Source: Candidatus Lumbricidiphila eiseniae
GTDB taxonomy: Bacteria; Actinomycetota; Actinomycetes; Actinomycetales; Microbacteriaceae
Direction of reading: 5' to 3'
Assembly: GCA_002529645.1 (NCBI GenBank)
Contig: NAEP01000044.1
Span: forward strand, 1 to 64,000
DNA: 64,000 nucleotides
The translations under genes were made by a program, and so were the position numbers. Each line of letters opens with the position of its first letter. Within the stretch, counting starts at the first letter, position 1. The notes beneath the pieces are model-generated. The model worked only from the letters and a program-made list of their open reading frames with translations, made no database searches and was not told where the DNA came from. Shown piece by piece: positions 54,880 through 64,000 of this stretch.

Positions 54880-55851
54880 TTACCACGGAGGCAAGAAGTA
54901 AAATTTCTTATAAAAATATAAGCACCTATAGATTCCCACTAGAGGCAACCTATCAATATCTAAAAACTTATCCCCACACATAGCACCTCCTTTCGAAAAA
55001 TGTTTCAGTCGAGCGATCACCGCGCTGATACATCTAGTAAAAGAATCCTGCTCAGGATCAATTGTAGGATAAATACCTCTTGCGATAGCCTCCGCATGAG
55101 GGGGAAAATATTCTGGGTTCGGAAGGTCATATTCCCTATCACCAACTAAAATACTTACCTCGTCATTCGTACAAATACCAACTCTAGGCCATTCTGGGTG
55201 CGGAATAGAAAGATTCACTTGAAGGAACATGGACAACGTATCAGAATCTTCAGAACCAGGTTTTTTCAGTTCGATATTCGTGAATGTTGGGAATTCATTT
55301 TCCAAAACAGGTATAAGCATCCGAAAAAATTGTTCCCGCCTGATCATGCGGTTATAGTAAAACAATTCCCACTCGAAGCTATTACCACTGCTCGAATGAG
55401 ACCGGGAGCCCCAGGGGCCGAAATTGTCGACGCAAAATGTCCAGAGCTCTTGAGCAGTTGCGGTGGATATTTGCAATTCAGAAATCGGGACAGACTCGCG
55501 TTCGGGATCAGAGATCACCGTTAGCAATGCTGCCCGAACTGCTCGAACAAACTCAGGACTAGAAGCATTAATAATTTTTACAGCAAAGACACTCTCCGTA
55601 TCCTGATTTAACTGTTCCTCGTGCGCCTGACTAAACGCAACACACCCAATCACAGGGCCCAGGAGAGCACGACGACGTAAATAAACTTTGCTGTACCCTC
55701 TCGGTGATTGTGAGCCGGTAGCCCACCGCAATTCGTTGTGACCATAGACAACAGATATCCACCCATCCTCAGTAACAACAATAACGGGCCACGGCACCGA
55801 CAGGCGCTCCCGGACAAGAAACCCACTGTCTCTTATTATTTCGATTCCCAT
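54880..55851 (-). CDS. Putative Rhs immunity paralog 2, linked to the orphan rhs tip
   Basis: 323 residues starting MGIEIIRDSGFLVRERLS. Body is very close to paralog 4 (RGYSKVYLRRRALLGP; AHEEQLNQDTESVF), but its first 12 residues differ because it begins inside the 3' end of the orphan rhs C-terminal fragment (overlap 16 bases). This reproduces the rhs/immunity 1 arrangement, where toxin stop and immunity start overlap, and suggests paralog 2 was the cognate immunity gene of that lost tip. Confidence 0.7.
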   Translation of the reverse strand: MGIEIIRDSGFLVRERLSVPWPVIVVTEDGWISVVYGHNELRWATGSQSPRGYSKVYLRRRALLGPVIGCVAFSQAHEEQLNQDTESVFAVKIINASSPEFVRAVRAALLTVISDPERESVPISELQISTATAQELWTFCVDNFGPWGSRSHSSSGNSFEWELFYYNRMIRREQFFRMLIPVLENEFPTFTNIELKKPGSEDSDTLSMFLQVNLSIPHPEWPRVGICTNDEVSILVGDREYDLPNPEYFPPHAEAIARGIYPTIDPEQDSFTRCISAVIARLKHFSKGGAMCGDKFLDIDRLPLVGIYRCLYFYKKFYFLPPW

Positions 55852-56072
55852 TTTCCCTGATCATATAGTTCTGACAATAGTTGTGTCCCCGAATAGTCTG
55901 CTGCTGACTCCAATTTTGGAGGTGTTAGCTGCGTAGGCGGTAAGAATTTTCTGTGCAGTGCTTTTCTGTGCAGTGCTATTAGCGGTATTTTGGAGTTGGC
56001 ACCTCCGGGGATGAATCCGAGTAACGAACTAACAATGCAGGAGGCTAGAATTTGGTCTTCAAAAGCTACCAA
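55836..56072 (-). pseudogene. Orphan rhs C-terminal (toxin tip) fragment
   Basis: The 78-codon frame contains LLGFIPGGANSKIPLIALHRKALHRKFL and TPPKLESAADYSGTQL (split here), which align with the linker just before the toxin tip of the full rhs gene ([36 protein letters not shown]). It has only a TTG start and no Rhs core. The remaining tip is a few residues (LLSELYDQGKWESK). It is a degraded, displaced rhs-CT module between immunity genes 1 and 2. Confidence 0.7.
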
Positions 56073-56980
56073 GGAGGCAAGGAATAAAACGAACCAAAGA
56101 AGTGAAATAATCTACTAGAGATGCCCATTCGTTGTAATTTATCAATGTCTAGAAATTTATCTCTAAACATGGCACCTCCTCTTGAGATGTGTTTGAGTCG
56201 AGCGATGGATGCTTCGACGCATTTAGTCGGAGAATCCCGATCAGGATCAACGCCGAGGGAATATCCTGTACCGTCAAGGTAAATACTTATATAATCTACG
56301 AACTGGATATGCACCTGGGGCCATGTCGGGTGTGGAATGAAAATATCCAATTCAAAGAAAAGTGACAACTCATCGAGGTTCTCTACATCGAATTTGTACA
56401 GTTGTACTTTTGCAAGTGTGGGGAACTCAGTTTTGATAGCGGGTATAAGCATCCGAAAAAATTGTTCACGCCTTAACATTAGGTTATCGTAAAACAAGTC
56501 TGACTCTGGGTGCTTGCTATTAGGATAGCGAGCTCGAGCATCCCAGGGACCAAAATTGTCGACACAAAATGTCCAGAGCTCTTGAGCGGTTGCGGTGGAT
56601 ATTTGCGATTCAGAAATCGGGACAGATTGACGTTTTGGGTCGGAGATTATCGCTCGCAATGCTTTCCGAACTATTCTAACAAATTCGGGGCTAGGAGCGT
56701 GTAGAATTTTTGCAGCGAAGACATTCTCTGTGTCATGGCTTAGCTGTTCCCCATTGACCTGACTGAAAGCAACACACGGAATCACGGGACCCGGGTAGGA
56801 ACGGGAACCAAATTGAAATTTGTAGTACCTCATCGGTGAATTTGAACTTGTAGCCCACCGCAATTCTTCTCGACTATAGACAACGAATATCAAATCATTC
56901 TCAGTAATAACAACAATAGGCCACGGCATCGACATGCGCTCTTGCGCAAGCAATCGGCTGTTATTCATTTTTTCTACCAT
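56066..56980 (-). CDS. Putative cognate Rhs immunity protein (paralog 1)
   Basis: 304 residues. ATG 56980 overlaps the rhs stop (ATGGTAG), so it is translationally coupled to the toxin; ATG 56968 is an alternative. Same family as the four downstream copies ([57 protein letters not shown]), but diverged, with a shorter C-terminal acidic loop ([12 protein letters not shown]). By position it is the immunity protein for the present Rhs tip. Fold and mode of inhibition unknown. Confidence 0.7.
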   Translation of the reverse strand: MVEKMNNSRLLAQERMSMPWPIVVITENDLIFVVYSREELRWATSSNSPMRYYKFQFGSRSYPGPVIPCVAFSQVNGEQLSHDTENVFAAKILHAPSPEFVRIVRKALRAIISDPKRQSVPISESQISTATAQELWTFCVDNFGPWDARARYPNSKHPESDLFYDNLMLRREQFFRMLIPAIKTEFPTLAKVQLYKFDVENLDELSLFFELDIFIPHPTWPQVHIQFVDYISIYLDGTGYSLGVDPDRDSPTKCVEASIARLKHISRGGAMFRDKFLDIDKLQRMGISSRLFHFFGSFYSLPPW

Positions 56981-59900
56981 TTATGAAATCTTTCTGCCGA
57001 GCCTGCGTTAAACAAGTCCAAGTGGTATTTATCATCTTTCTTCCACCCTACACGAAAAAGAACCTCCTTATCATGAAAGGACCATCCAATCTTCACCTTA
57101 TTCCCTTTCTTGTTAAATATTTGATAGTCCGCGTCGATTGAAACTTTTTTCCCTGATTTTGTGGTGCTGGCCATACCCGTGTGCCCGAATAGTTTACCGC
57201 TGACTCCGAGTTTCGGAGTGTTGGCTACCCGAGCGGTGAGGGATTTCTGTACAGCGCTGACTAGCGGTACTCTGGCGATGGCAGCTCCGGGGATGAATCC
57301 GAGCGCGGCTCCGGATGCGGCGGCGAGGTCTCCTCTGGCGAGATTCACTCCGACGATGGCTGCTGTTGCGACCATTCCGATAGGGCCGGGGATGATCGCG
57401 ACGATCCCCGCGACGGTGAGAAAGCCGTTACCGAATGCTTCCCAGTCCCACTCCCCGGTGAGGTCGTATCTGTTGATGGGATCGGTGGGGTAGTCGTAGC
57501 TGTTAGTAACCCCACCCTCCACGGGGTCAGTTTCAAGGAACCTGCCCAGTGCGGGGAGGTATTGCCGGGCACCCATCTCGATCGTGAGGATGGTACCGAC
57601 GTGCTCGGTGAGTTTTTGATGAGCACCAACCCACCCGTAGTCAGCTTCCCCTCGGAGCTGATCAGGAAAACCCTGACCAGTTACGAGAGAGATGGGAAGG
57701 TTCGTGGTGGGGTTGATGGGTTGCCCGTAGGGGTCATACCGATACACACCTGTAGGGCGTACCCCGGTCTGGTTCGCAGTGATAGTGATATCACCGTGAA
57801 TATTCGGGTACGACCATGTCTGTGTGTCTGCCCCAACAGTTTGCGTGTCTGCAGCAGCGGGCTCTGATGAGGACAGAGTGGTGAGGATCACTCCACCGGG
57901 AAGCGCGCTCACACGGTGTGTGGCGGTGTTGTTACCGGTAAGGATCAGATCCGGGGTGTCGGTGCTGCTTGTGAACGAGTACCGTGTGATAGTCACCACA
58001 GCCGGTGTTGCGTTGCTGGTCTCGGTGCGTTCAATGATCCTGCCCGAGTAGTCACGTTTATACGCGACCCGAAGGCCATCATGCTGACCGCCAGCGATCG
58101 TTGTCGTGGTGTGGTGATCATTACTGTCGTACTCAAGAATCTGATCCGCGAGCCGTGTGGTATTGCCGTGACTGTCATAACTGATAGCTGCCGGTGGCAG
58201 GCTCTGACCTACCGCACCAGTTCCCGGAAGCGGGTTCGTGACCGTGGTACTGGTAAGCCGATCAGCGTGATCGTAACAATACGAAGTCACCATCGGGCTA
58301 CCGTGAGCACCGGTCGGAGTGATGGTGCTGCTGGTACGGTTATTGTTCGCTCCGGCGGTGTTGTTCTCACACCCAACCGTGTCAGCGTACCCGTAACTCA
58401 AAACAACCCCGGGCAGATCCGCCCGAGTGAGCCGACCCACACGATCAAAGGTATACGCCGAGGGATACTGGGTGTTGCCATCAATAAGAGTATTCGCGTG
58501 AACCCGACCCGATTGCGTTCTAAACACCTCCTCTGTGACTGCTTTCTGAGCATTCGGGAACGTCCATGACCGCGCGGTGAGCATATTGGTCACCGCCGAG
58601 CGAGCCATCCTCGCCAGCTCGGTGTCATTCGCGTACCTGACACCAGCAAGCTGCCCGGCACTGTCATACGCCGCATCAGCAACAACAACACCATCAACAG
58701 TCACTGTGTCAATATCCCCATTCACAGTGAAGCTCAACGCCGTCGTAGACCCAGCCTGCGCAACACCCCCGACACTGGGCGGAGTCGTAGTCGAGGTCAC
58801 AGGTTGCCCCAGATCGTTATACCCAGTCGTTGTGACAGTACCCCACACATCCTGGTACCTCACGACCCTGCCGAGAAGATCCACCCTGGTTGTCACACGC
58901 CCGTTACTATCCTCCACCCAGCCCACAAGCGGATCACCCCCAGCAGTACCATCAGAGGTATACGAAGTCGTCGTAACACCCTCAGCACCCGTGGTCCTGA
59001 TAACCCGCCCACGATCATCGTAACTAATACACGACCACACCCTGTCACCGGTACGCAACGACCCCACCACACGACCCCACAAGTCATACACGAACGACGT
59101 CGTCACCCCCACCCCTGCCACAGAACCTTTCGCGGTCGTGGTGGATTTCACCGCACCGTACTGCGACCTGGTGGTAGGAACACCACACCCATTCACTACC
59201 GCGGACTCGGTATCACCGTAATAAACAGTCCCGCTCCCGGCTACCTCAACAGCAGTACCATTCCGAACCCCGGAGGGCAACAACCGAGTAACCCGCCGGT
59301 TACTACTGTCATAACCCACCCGCGTTATCAGATTCATACCCTCCGGATCAAGAATCTTCTCAACCGGCAACCCCAACCAAGGCCTACTCCCATAAGTGGT
59401 CCTCGTAGTCAACGCCTGCACAGCAGGCACCTCCCCCGAAACAGCCACCAACTCGGGAGCAGGTGCCACCTCGGGAGCGGACACCATCTCGGGAATAGGT
59501 GCTACCCCAGGAACAGGTGCTGTTTCAGGGGTGGGTGTGGTTTCGGGAACGGATGTGGTCGGGGAGAAAGCTACTAGTTCGGTGGGTGATGCCTCGGGAA
59601 TACTGTCGTCTAGTTTGGTTGAGGTGATGAGGTTGTAGCCGGGTTTGAGGGCACTGCCTGGCACGAGCTCTTCAGCCGAGCCGGGTGCGGTCCACCACAC
59701 GTGCAGACTCGCTGCTCCTGTTTGCTCGAAATAGGTGAGTTGAACAGGGACAGTGAGCTTATCCGGTGTGATGGTTACTGTTTGAGAGGTCAGTGATTGG
59801 TTGTTAGGTTGCCAGTGATTGAGAATAAGATTGTGATCGATCCATAGCTTAACCCCGTCATCAGAATGGACACGGAATCTGTACTGTCCCGGGCGGGGGA

Positions 59901-62900
59901 AGGTGATATTCCCACTCATCCTGATAGACCAGTTATCCGCCCCGATACCAGTCACGCCCTCCGGGACACCGGTTCCCCAGGCCTTACTAATCGTGCCGTC
60001 ACTGATCCCAGGGATACCCAGGGTCTCATCAACCGGAACACCGGCGAGGTACCTGTTGTTGTACCACTGCACGTCCAGGCCAGAAAAATCCTCATCATAC
60101 CTGGTACTGGTGTGGGGGATTTTTGTATCACAGGTGTCAGCACCACCCGCCTCGGGAACACAAGACACCGGGCCAGGACCGTAAGAATCTGTAGCACGAC
60201 CCAGAGAATCGTATCTAGTACTGGTACGGAAACCCGCCGGATCCGTGACCGATAACGGCAGATCACGGCCATCCCATCTAGTCGAAGAAGTCAACCCGGT
60301 CGGACCAACACTGGTCAGAGTCCGCCACGCCTCATCAAAAGTAACCGTACGAACATGCCCATTCACAGGCTCTCCCCACGCAGCCTGCCCGGTCACATCC
60401 ACCGTCCCGGTCCCAGCAGTAGTGTTTCCCACATAGGTATACGTATACGTATGACTGGTACGCACCGCGGTACTGTCACTACCAGCAGGAGCAAGCTGTA
60501 CCCTGATCGCTCTGCCAGAAGCGTCATACGTGATCGCTGTCGCGAAACGAGAAGCGTCCGCAACAGCAGCCCTGTTGTGGTGATACCAATCCGTTTCGAC
60601 ACTGTTACGAATCCAGTTCACACGCCGAGCGGTGTCATACCCGATACTGACCTGCTCCCCGCCCGGATCAATAATCGCTTCTAACTGACCGTGCACGTTA
60701 TAAAACAACCGCGTCGTATCAGAATCACTACCCGAAACATGCCCCGGATACGTGATCCGGCACAACATCCCTACCGGAGCGATCCCACTACCAGGCAGAG
60801 ACGGACAACCCGACCTGGCCGACCCGTTCCCGTAATCAAATAACACCGCACGCTCCACGGGAGTGCCCCGCCCCGCACGATCAACAACCCGCCGCACAGT
60901 CCCGTCACCGTTAAACTCCATAACCGGAGCGACAGGCTTTTTCACCTCGTCAGCAGAAACCGCCGAGACCACCTGCCCTGTCTCGTTAAACAGGTACACA
61001 ACACCCGACTCATCAGTGAATGACACCTGAGTCTTCAACGTCCCCGGATCAACACCCACCGCGATAACACCGGCCTCACCAACCGGCGGCACCCACCCAC
61101 CCGCGGGATCTTTCGTATAAGCATGCGTGCCACCATAACTATCAACAAGCGTCACGGTGCCCTCTTTCACCACAGCGCTACGATACGCACCCGCCACCCC
61201 CGCGAGCACCGTCGAGGCCCCCCACCCATCCGGAAGAAACCGCGGCGACCGAGTAAACCACGACGCGGGCACATCACGAACCGTGGGATCCTCCGCAGTG
61301 CGATACACCAACTGAACACCCGCAACAAGCGTGTCGTCGTAAAACTCAACCCGGAACGCAACGGGCCGAACCGGTAACGATTTAGACACACCCCAATCCG
61401 GAGCGCCCGACCACGACGTCGGAACCCACCGATCCACAACCCGCTCACCATCAACATAAACCCGAACACCATCATCATGACGCACACCAAACACATACGA
61501 CCCCGCAGCAGGCACCGTCACAAACCCCGACCACCGAGCCATGAACTTATCCGCCGGCACTCCCACCCCCGGTGACAGCTGATCCCATAAAAACGATACC
61601 TGCGGATCCACCCGCGTCAGAACCCTGCGTGCGGCACCGAAATCCCACGACTGTTCCCGACCCGGCTCCGGGGTCGCGTCAAAATACTCACCCAGCAGCC
61701 CCACATTACTCGCGGCCTGTGAGTTATAAGTAAACCCGACACCCATCCCACCACCAGCAGTAGAAACCACAGGCGAGGCGAACGACGCGGACACATTCCC
61801 CGACGCGAGATTCACCGTCACCGGCCCCACACTGTCTGTCGGTGACGGACCACCAGCAAGACGCTGATTCACCGTGAACCTCGACGACCACGTCGTCGGA
61901 GACTCATTACCCGAGAGCACATCCCTGGTAATCACCGTCCACGAATACGACACCCCGTCCTGCAGCGAGCCCGCAGGCATCCTGAACCACACACGCGCAT
62001 CCCCCGCACCCGGCGTCAACCACCCCGACACAACCACCCCGCCACCCCGCGAGTCAACACCGGTCGAGACCCGAAAAAAATACTGCAAACCACTCCCACC
62101 CCCAACCACCGGCACCGATAAAACAGGCGCAGTCGTCACCACAACACCACCATCAACAGGAAGCACACCCGACTTCGTTGTTACCGACACAACCTGTGTC
62201 GTAAACGACCACACCGCCGAGGCACTAACATTCGACACCCCTCGATAACCATCAAACTCATTCCGCACAAGACCCCGCCAAAAATACCTCACACCAGGCC
62301 GTAACCTCACATCCGGAACCTGCACCCTCGAAGAAACCAACCAATCCGAGTCCCACACCAAACCCGATAAATCCTGACTCTCAAAAACCTGATACCGGAA
62401 CTGCAACGCCGTCCCCGGCGGACTAAAAGAACCACCCATATCCAACACCGGACGAGTCGAGACACCCACCGCCCCATCCCCCGGAGCAGGAGCAACAGGC
62501 ACACCCGCCCTCGGATACGCCTGAAACACAACCGACATCGTCGCGTACGCATACCTCTTATACGAATATCCCCGACCCTCCTCACCCTGAAACGCTAAAT
62601 ACACACCCCGATCACCACGACCAACCCACCCCGCAACAGCAGCAGTCAAACGAGGATCATGAACAGCCCACCCATCATCCTCCGCATACCGCACAGACCC
62701 CAACACATCCCCACCCGGCATCCCATACGAAAACTCTCTCGCATGCGTCACAACCCCAGAACACACTCTCAAAGTAGAATCCGAAGACAACCCATCAAAA
62801 CGAACCCCAACATCAACAACCTGCTGCCCCCACACCCGCTCCAACGGAAACGACACAGCCGTCCGCCACACCCCGTTAACATTCGTATTCCCCACCTGCA

Positions 62901-63981
62901 CACCATAATTCGTATTCCGCTGACCATTAGATTTAAACCCCCGCGTCGCGACCTCTCCCAAATCAACCTGCGGATCAACCCGCACCGGAAACACCCGACC
63001 CGGATCATTCAGCCACCCCCGATCCACCCCCACACCCAACAACCACCCATCACCATCCGGCACCACAGACACCACCGCATCAGCCTGCACATCCGGCCGC
63101 GCACGATCCCGCCCCGCCGAATCAAATACCACCGGCCTAGGCACCACAAACGCTGCCACCCCCGAAGCATCCTCGAAACGAATCGCACCCCCCTCATCAA
63201 CCCGCGGCACCAACCCCGGCGATACCACCCGCCACGACCACTCCACCCGACCAGATGCCCCCGGTGCTTTCGCTACCTCAAAAAACTCATCCACCCCCAC
63301 CTCAGTCACATCAAACACAAGATCTGTATCCGGAAACACCCCCGGGTACAGCACCCTGCTGCCCAGACCCCCAGGCGCCACCACCCCCAGCACACGAGCG
63401 GCCCCCGGCACACTAAACCCAACCCCAAACCCGCCCACCGACACGCCCAAAAGCCGCACGTCATCAGCACGATCAGCAAACACCGGCGACAACGGATGAT
63501 CCACAACCCCACCGCCCCCACCCAACAACCCCCGAGGCACAACCACCGTCGAGACAGAACGCCACACCCCTCCCCGCAACACGTTCAACACCCCACCAGA
63601 AGACACCTCCACCAAACGCGAACCATCCGCCCCCTCCCACACCGTCGAATCTGCCGACCTCGACACAACCCCCGCCCGCGACTTATCAAACTCCTCAACT
63701 CCCCTCACAACACCCTCCCCCGGAACCCCCTCTGAACCCACCGCAATACCAGGAAAATCAGAAACACCCAAACCACCGACCCCCACACCAACACCCACAC
63801 CACTCCCACCAACAACAGGCACCGCACCACCAACACCCACACGATCCCCGGAACCCCCAACAGACCCACCAGAAACACCCACCGGCCCCACACACCCCAC
63901 AACCAACACACACACCAACGCCCCACCAAGCAAACCCCTCAAAGCCGCCACGAACCGCAACACAACACGACCAGAAAGCAC
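56974..63981 (-). CDS. Rhs/YD-repeat polymorphic toxin lipoprotein
   Basis: 2335 residues from GTG 63981 (TAGGAG 5 bases upstream; ATG 63999 is in frame). A lipoprotein-type signal ends at VVGC. A glycine/valine-rich spacer, a DNRLRE-type domain, fibronectin-like repeats, a PA14 domain (about 760-890), YD-repeats, a second PA14 (about 1300-1445), more YD-repeats and the Rhs core (YDPYGQP near 2080; [12 protein letters not shown] near 2145; YDLTGEW near 2173) follow. After a hydrophobic linker the last 74 residues (2262-2335) form a basic, AT-rich tip with no recognised family, the probable toxin. Immunity gene 1 overlaps its stop. Confidence 0.9.
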   Translation of the reverse strand: MLSGRVVLRFVAALRGLLGGALVCVLVVGCVGPVGVSGGSVGGSGDRVGVGGAVPVVGGSGVGVGVGVGGLGVSDFPGIAVGSEGVPGEGVVRGVEEFDKSRAGVVSRSADSTVWEGADGSRLVEVSSGGVLNVLRGGVWRSVSTVVVPRGLLGGGGGVVDHPLSPVFADRADDVRLLGVSVGGFGVGFSVPGAARVLGVVAPGGLGSRVLYPGVFPDTDLVFDVTEVGVDEFFEVAKAPGASGRVEWSWRVVSPGLVPRVDEGGAIRFEDASGVAAFVVPRPVVFDSAGRDRARPDVQADAVVSVVPDGDGWLLGVGVDRGWLNDPGRVFPVRVDPQVDLGEVATRGFKSNGQRNTNYGVQVGNTNVNGVWRTAVSFPLERVWGQQVVDVGVRFDGLSSDSTLRVCSGVVTHAREFSYGMPGGDVLGSVRYAEDDGWAVHDPRLTAAVAGWVGRGDRGVYLAFQGEEGRGYSYKRYAYATMSVVFQAYPRAGVPVAPAPGDGAVGVSTRPVLDMGGSFSPPGTALQFRYQVFESQDLSGLVWDSDWLVSSRVQVPDVRLRPGVRYFWRGLVRNEFDGYRGVSNVSASAVWSFTTQVVSVTTKSGVLPVDGGVVVTTAPVLSVPVVGGGSGLQYFFRVSTGVDSRGGGVVVSGWLTPGAGDARVWFRMPAGSLQDGVSYSWTVITRDVLSGNESPTTWSSRFTVNQRLAGGPSPTDSVGPVTVNLASGNVSASFASPVVSTAGGGMGVGFTYNSQAASNVGLLGEYFDATPEPGREQSWDFGAARRVLTRVDPQVSFLWDQLSPGVGVPADKFMARWSGFVTVPAAGSYVFGVRHDDGVRVYVDGERVVDRWVPTSWSGAPDWGVSKSLPVRPVAFRVEFYDDTLVAGVQLVYRTAEDPTVRDVPASWFTRSPRFLPDGWGASTVLAGVAGAYRSAVVKEGTVTLVDSYGGTHAYTKDPAGGWVPPVGEAGVIAVGVDPGTLKTQVSFTDESGVVYLFNETGQVVSAVSADEVKKPVAPVMEFNGDGTVRRVVDRAGRGTPVERAVLFDYGNGSARSGCPSLPGSGIAPVGMLCRITYPGHVSGSDSDTTRLFYNVHGQLEAIIDPGGEQVSIGYDTARRVNWIRNSVETDWYHHNRAAVADASRFATAITYDASGRAIRVQLAPAGSDSTAVRTSHTYTYTYVGNTTAGTGTVDVTGQAAWGEPVNGHVRTVTFDEAWRTLTSVGPTGLTSSTRWDGRDLPLSVTDPAGFRTSTRYDSLGRATDSYGPGPVSCVPEAGGADTCDTKIPHTSTRYDEDFSGLDVQWYNNRYLAGVPVDETLGIPGISDGTISKAWGTGVPEGVTGIGADNWSIRMSGNITFPRPGQYRFRVHSDDGVKLWIDHNLILNHWQPNNQSLTSQTVTITPDKLTVPVQLTYFEQTGAASLHVWWTAPGSAEELVPGSALKPGYNLITSTKLDDSIPEASPTELVAFSPTTSVPETTPTPETAPVPGVAPIPEMVSAPEVAPAPELVAVSGEVPAVQALTTRTTYGSRPWLGLPVEKILDPEGMNLITRVGYDSSNRRVTRLLPSGVRNGTAVEVAGSGTVYYGDTESAVVNGCGVPTTRSQYGAVKSTTTAKGSVAGVGVTTSFVYDLWGRVVGSLRTGDRVWSCISYDDRGRVIRTTGAEGVTTTSYTSDGTAGGDPLVGWVEDSNGRVTTRVDLLGRVVRYQDVWGTVTTTGYNDLGQPVTSTTTPPSVGGVAQAGSTTALSFTVNGDIDTVTVDGVVVADAAYDSAGQLAGVRYANDTELARMARSAVTNMLTARSWTFPNAQKAVTEEVFRTQSGRVHANTLIDGNTQYPSAYTFDRVGRLTRADLPGVVLSYGYADTVGCENNTAGANNNRTSSTITPTGAHGSPMVTSYCYDHADRLTSTTVTNPLPGTGAVGQSLPPAAISYDSHGNTTRLADQILEYDSNDHHTTTTIAGGQHDGLRVAYKRDYSGRIIERTETSNATPAVVTITRYSFTSSTDTPDLILTGNNTATHRVSALPGGVILTTLSSSEPAAADTQTVGADTQTWSYPNIHGDITITANQTGVRPTGVYRYDPYGQPINPTTNLPISLVTGQGFPDQLRGEADYGWVGAHQKLTEHVGTILTIEMGARQYLPALGRFLETDPVEGGVTNSYDYPTDPINRYDLTGEWDWEAFGNGFLTVAGIVAIIPGPIGMVATAAIVGVNLARGDLAAASGAALGFIPGAAIARVPLVSAVQKSLTARVANTPKLGVSGKLFGHTGMASTTKSGKKVSIDADYQIFNKKGNKVKIGWSFHDKEVLFRVGWKKDDKYHLDLFNAGSAERFHKW

Positions 63982-64000
63982 AGCAACTCCTAACACCATT

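Larger units (their letters stand above)
52668..55851. repeat. Tandem duplication of an immunity-gene unit, about 1.05 kb
   Basis: Successive stop codons of the paralogs lie at 51727, 52767, 53821 and 54880, i.e. spacings of 1040, 1054 and 1059 bases. Spacers repeat TATTCGAATG...CTTAGTGA and the AGGTTACCACGGAGGCA sequence around each stop codon. The unit therefore contains start region, gene and stop context. GC content is clearly below the chromosomal level. Confidence 0.85.

Noticed and set aside
62659..63735. 358-codon plus-strand frame
   Set aside because: Antisense to the Rhs N-terminal region; histidine/proline/arginine-rich artefact of codon bias.

Overview
This is a chromosomal window from a high-GC Gram-positive actinobacterium, most likely a Micrococcales/Microbacteriaceae-type organism. 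The evidence is GTG-rich starts, ATGA/GTGA-coupled gene pairs, the actinobacterial forms of DapD, DUF3117, Mrp and FdxA, and a conserved mrp / MgtE-like / DUF1003 / tatB / O-methyltransferase neighbourhood. No rRNA, tRNA or cas gene was seen.

Layout. 0-8.9 kb: an IS481 relic, a small secreted protein, a membrane-anchored winged-helix protein, cysteine desulfurase divergent from glycogen debranching enzyme GlgX, a polyol-type Zn dehydrogenase, and ribF. 9-17.6 kb: truB, a PHP phosphoesterase, a YflT-like protein, MgtE-N/CBS protein, DUF1003, mrp, tatB, O-methyltransferase and DUF3117. 17.7-20.8 kb: IS481 relic, then a self-regulated tetR-MFS drug efflux operon. 20.8-28.4 kb: a PIG-V-like mannosyltransferase, lysine/DAP genes dapE, dapD and dapC, gltA and fdxA. 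28.5-30.4 kb: typA. 30.5-35.2 kb: a lactococcin-972-type bacteriocin cassette (precursor, membrane immunity protein, ABC ATPase), an ECF sigma factor, a broken second ATPase and an IS30 relic. 35.4-41.3 kb: a CPBP protease and gcvT-gcvH-gcvP behind a tandem glycine riboswitch. 41.3-48.2 kb: third IS481 relic, a truncated secreted protein, DUF2079 protein, MFS exporter and copper ATPase. 48.4-51.6 kb: a small subtilase, a frameshifted SAR2788-like toxin with two downstream genes, and a DUF6036-like fragment. 51.7-64 kb: a 2335-residue Rhs/YD-repeat lipoprotein with an AT-rich C-terminal tip, followed by five paralogous putative immunity genes and an orphan rhs C-terminal fragment.

Competition is the theme of the accessory regions: a secreted bacteriocin with its own immunity exporter, an Rhs toxin with an amplified immunity array, and a decayed secreted toxin locus.

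The most unexpected signal is a set of up to seven loci (9.84, 10.75, 16.40, 23.24, 24.56, 34.50 and 48.24 kb) where a sequence of about 20-30 bp is repeated once with a period of exactly 60 or 61 bp, enclosing about 32 bp of unrelated sequence. Repeat sequences differ from locus to locus. At 34.5 kb, removing one repeat plus the spacer restores the reading frame and a stop codon of the ECF sigma factor, so the locus looks like an insertion that duplicated 28-29 bp of target. That is the geometry of type I-E CRISPR spacer integration, and I propose off-target Cas1-Cas2 integration (neo-CRISPR scars). This is inference and needs genome-wide testing.
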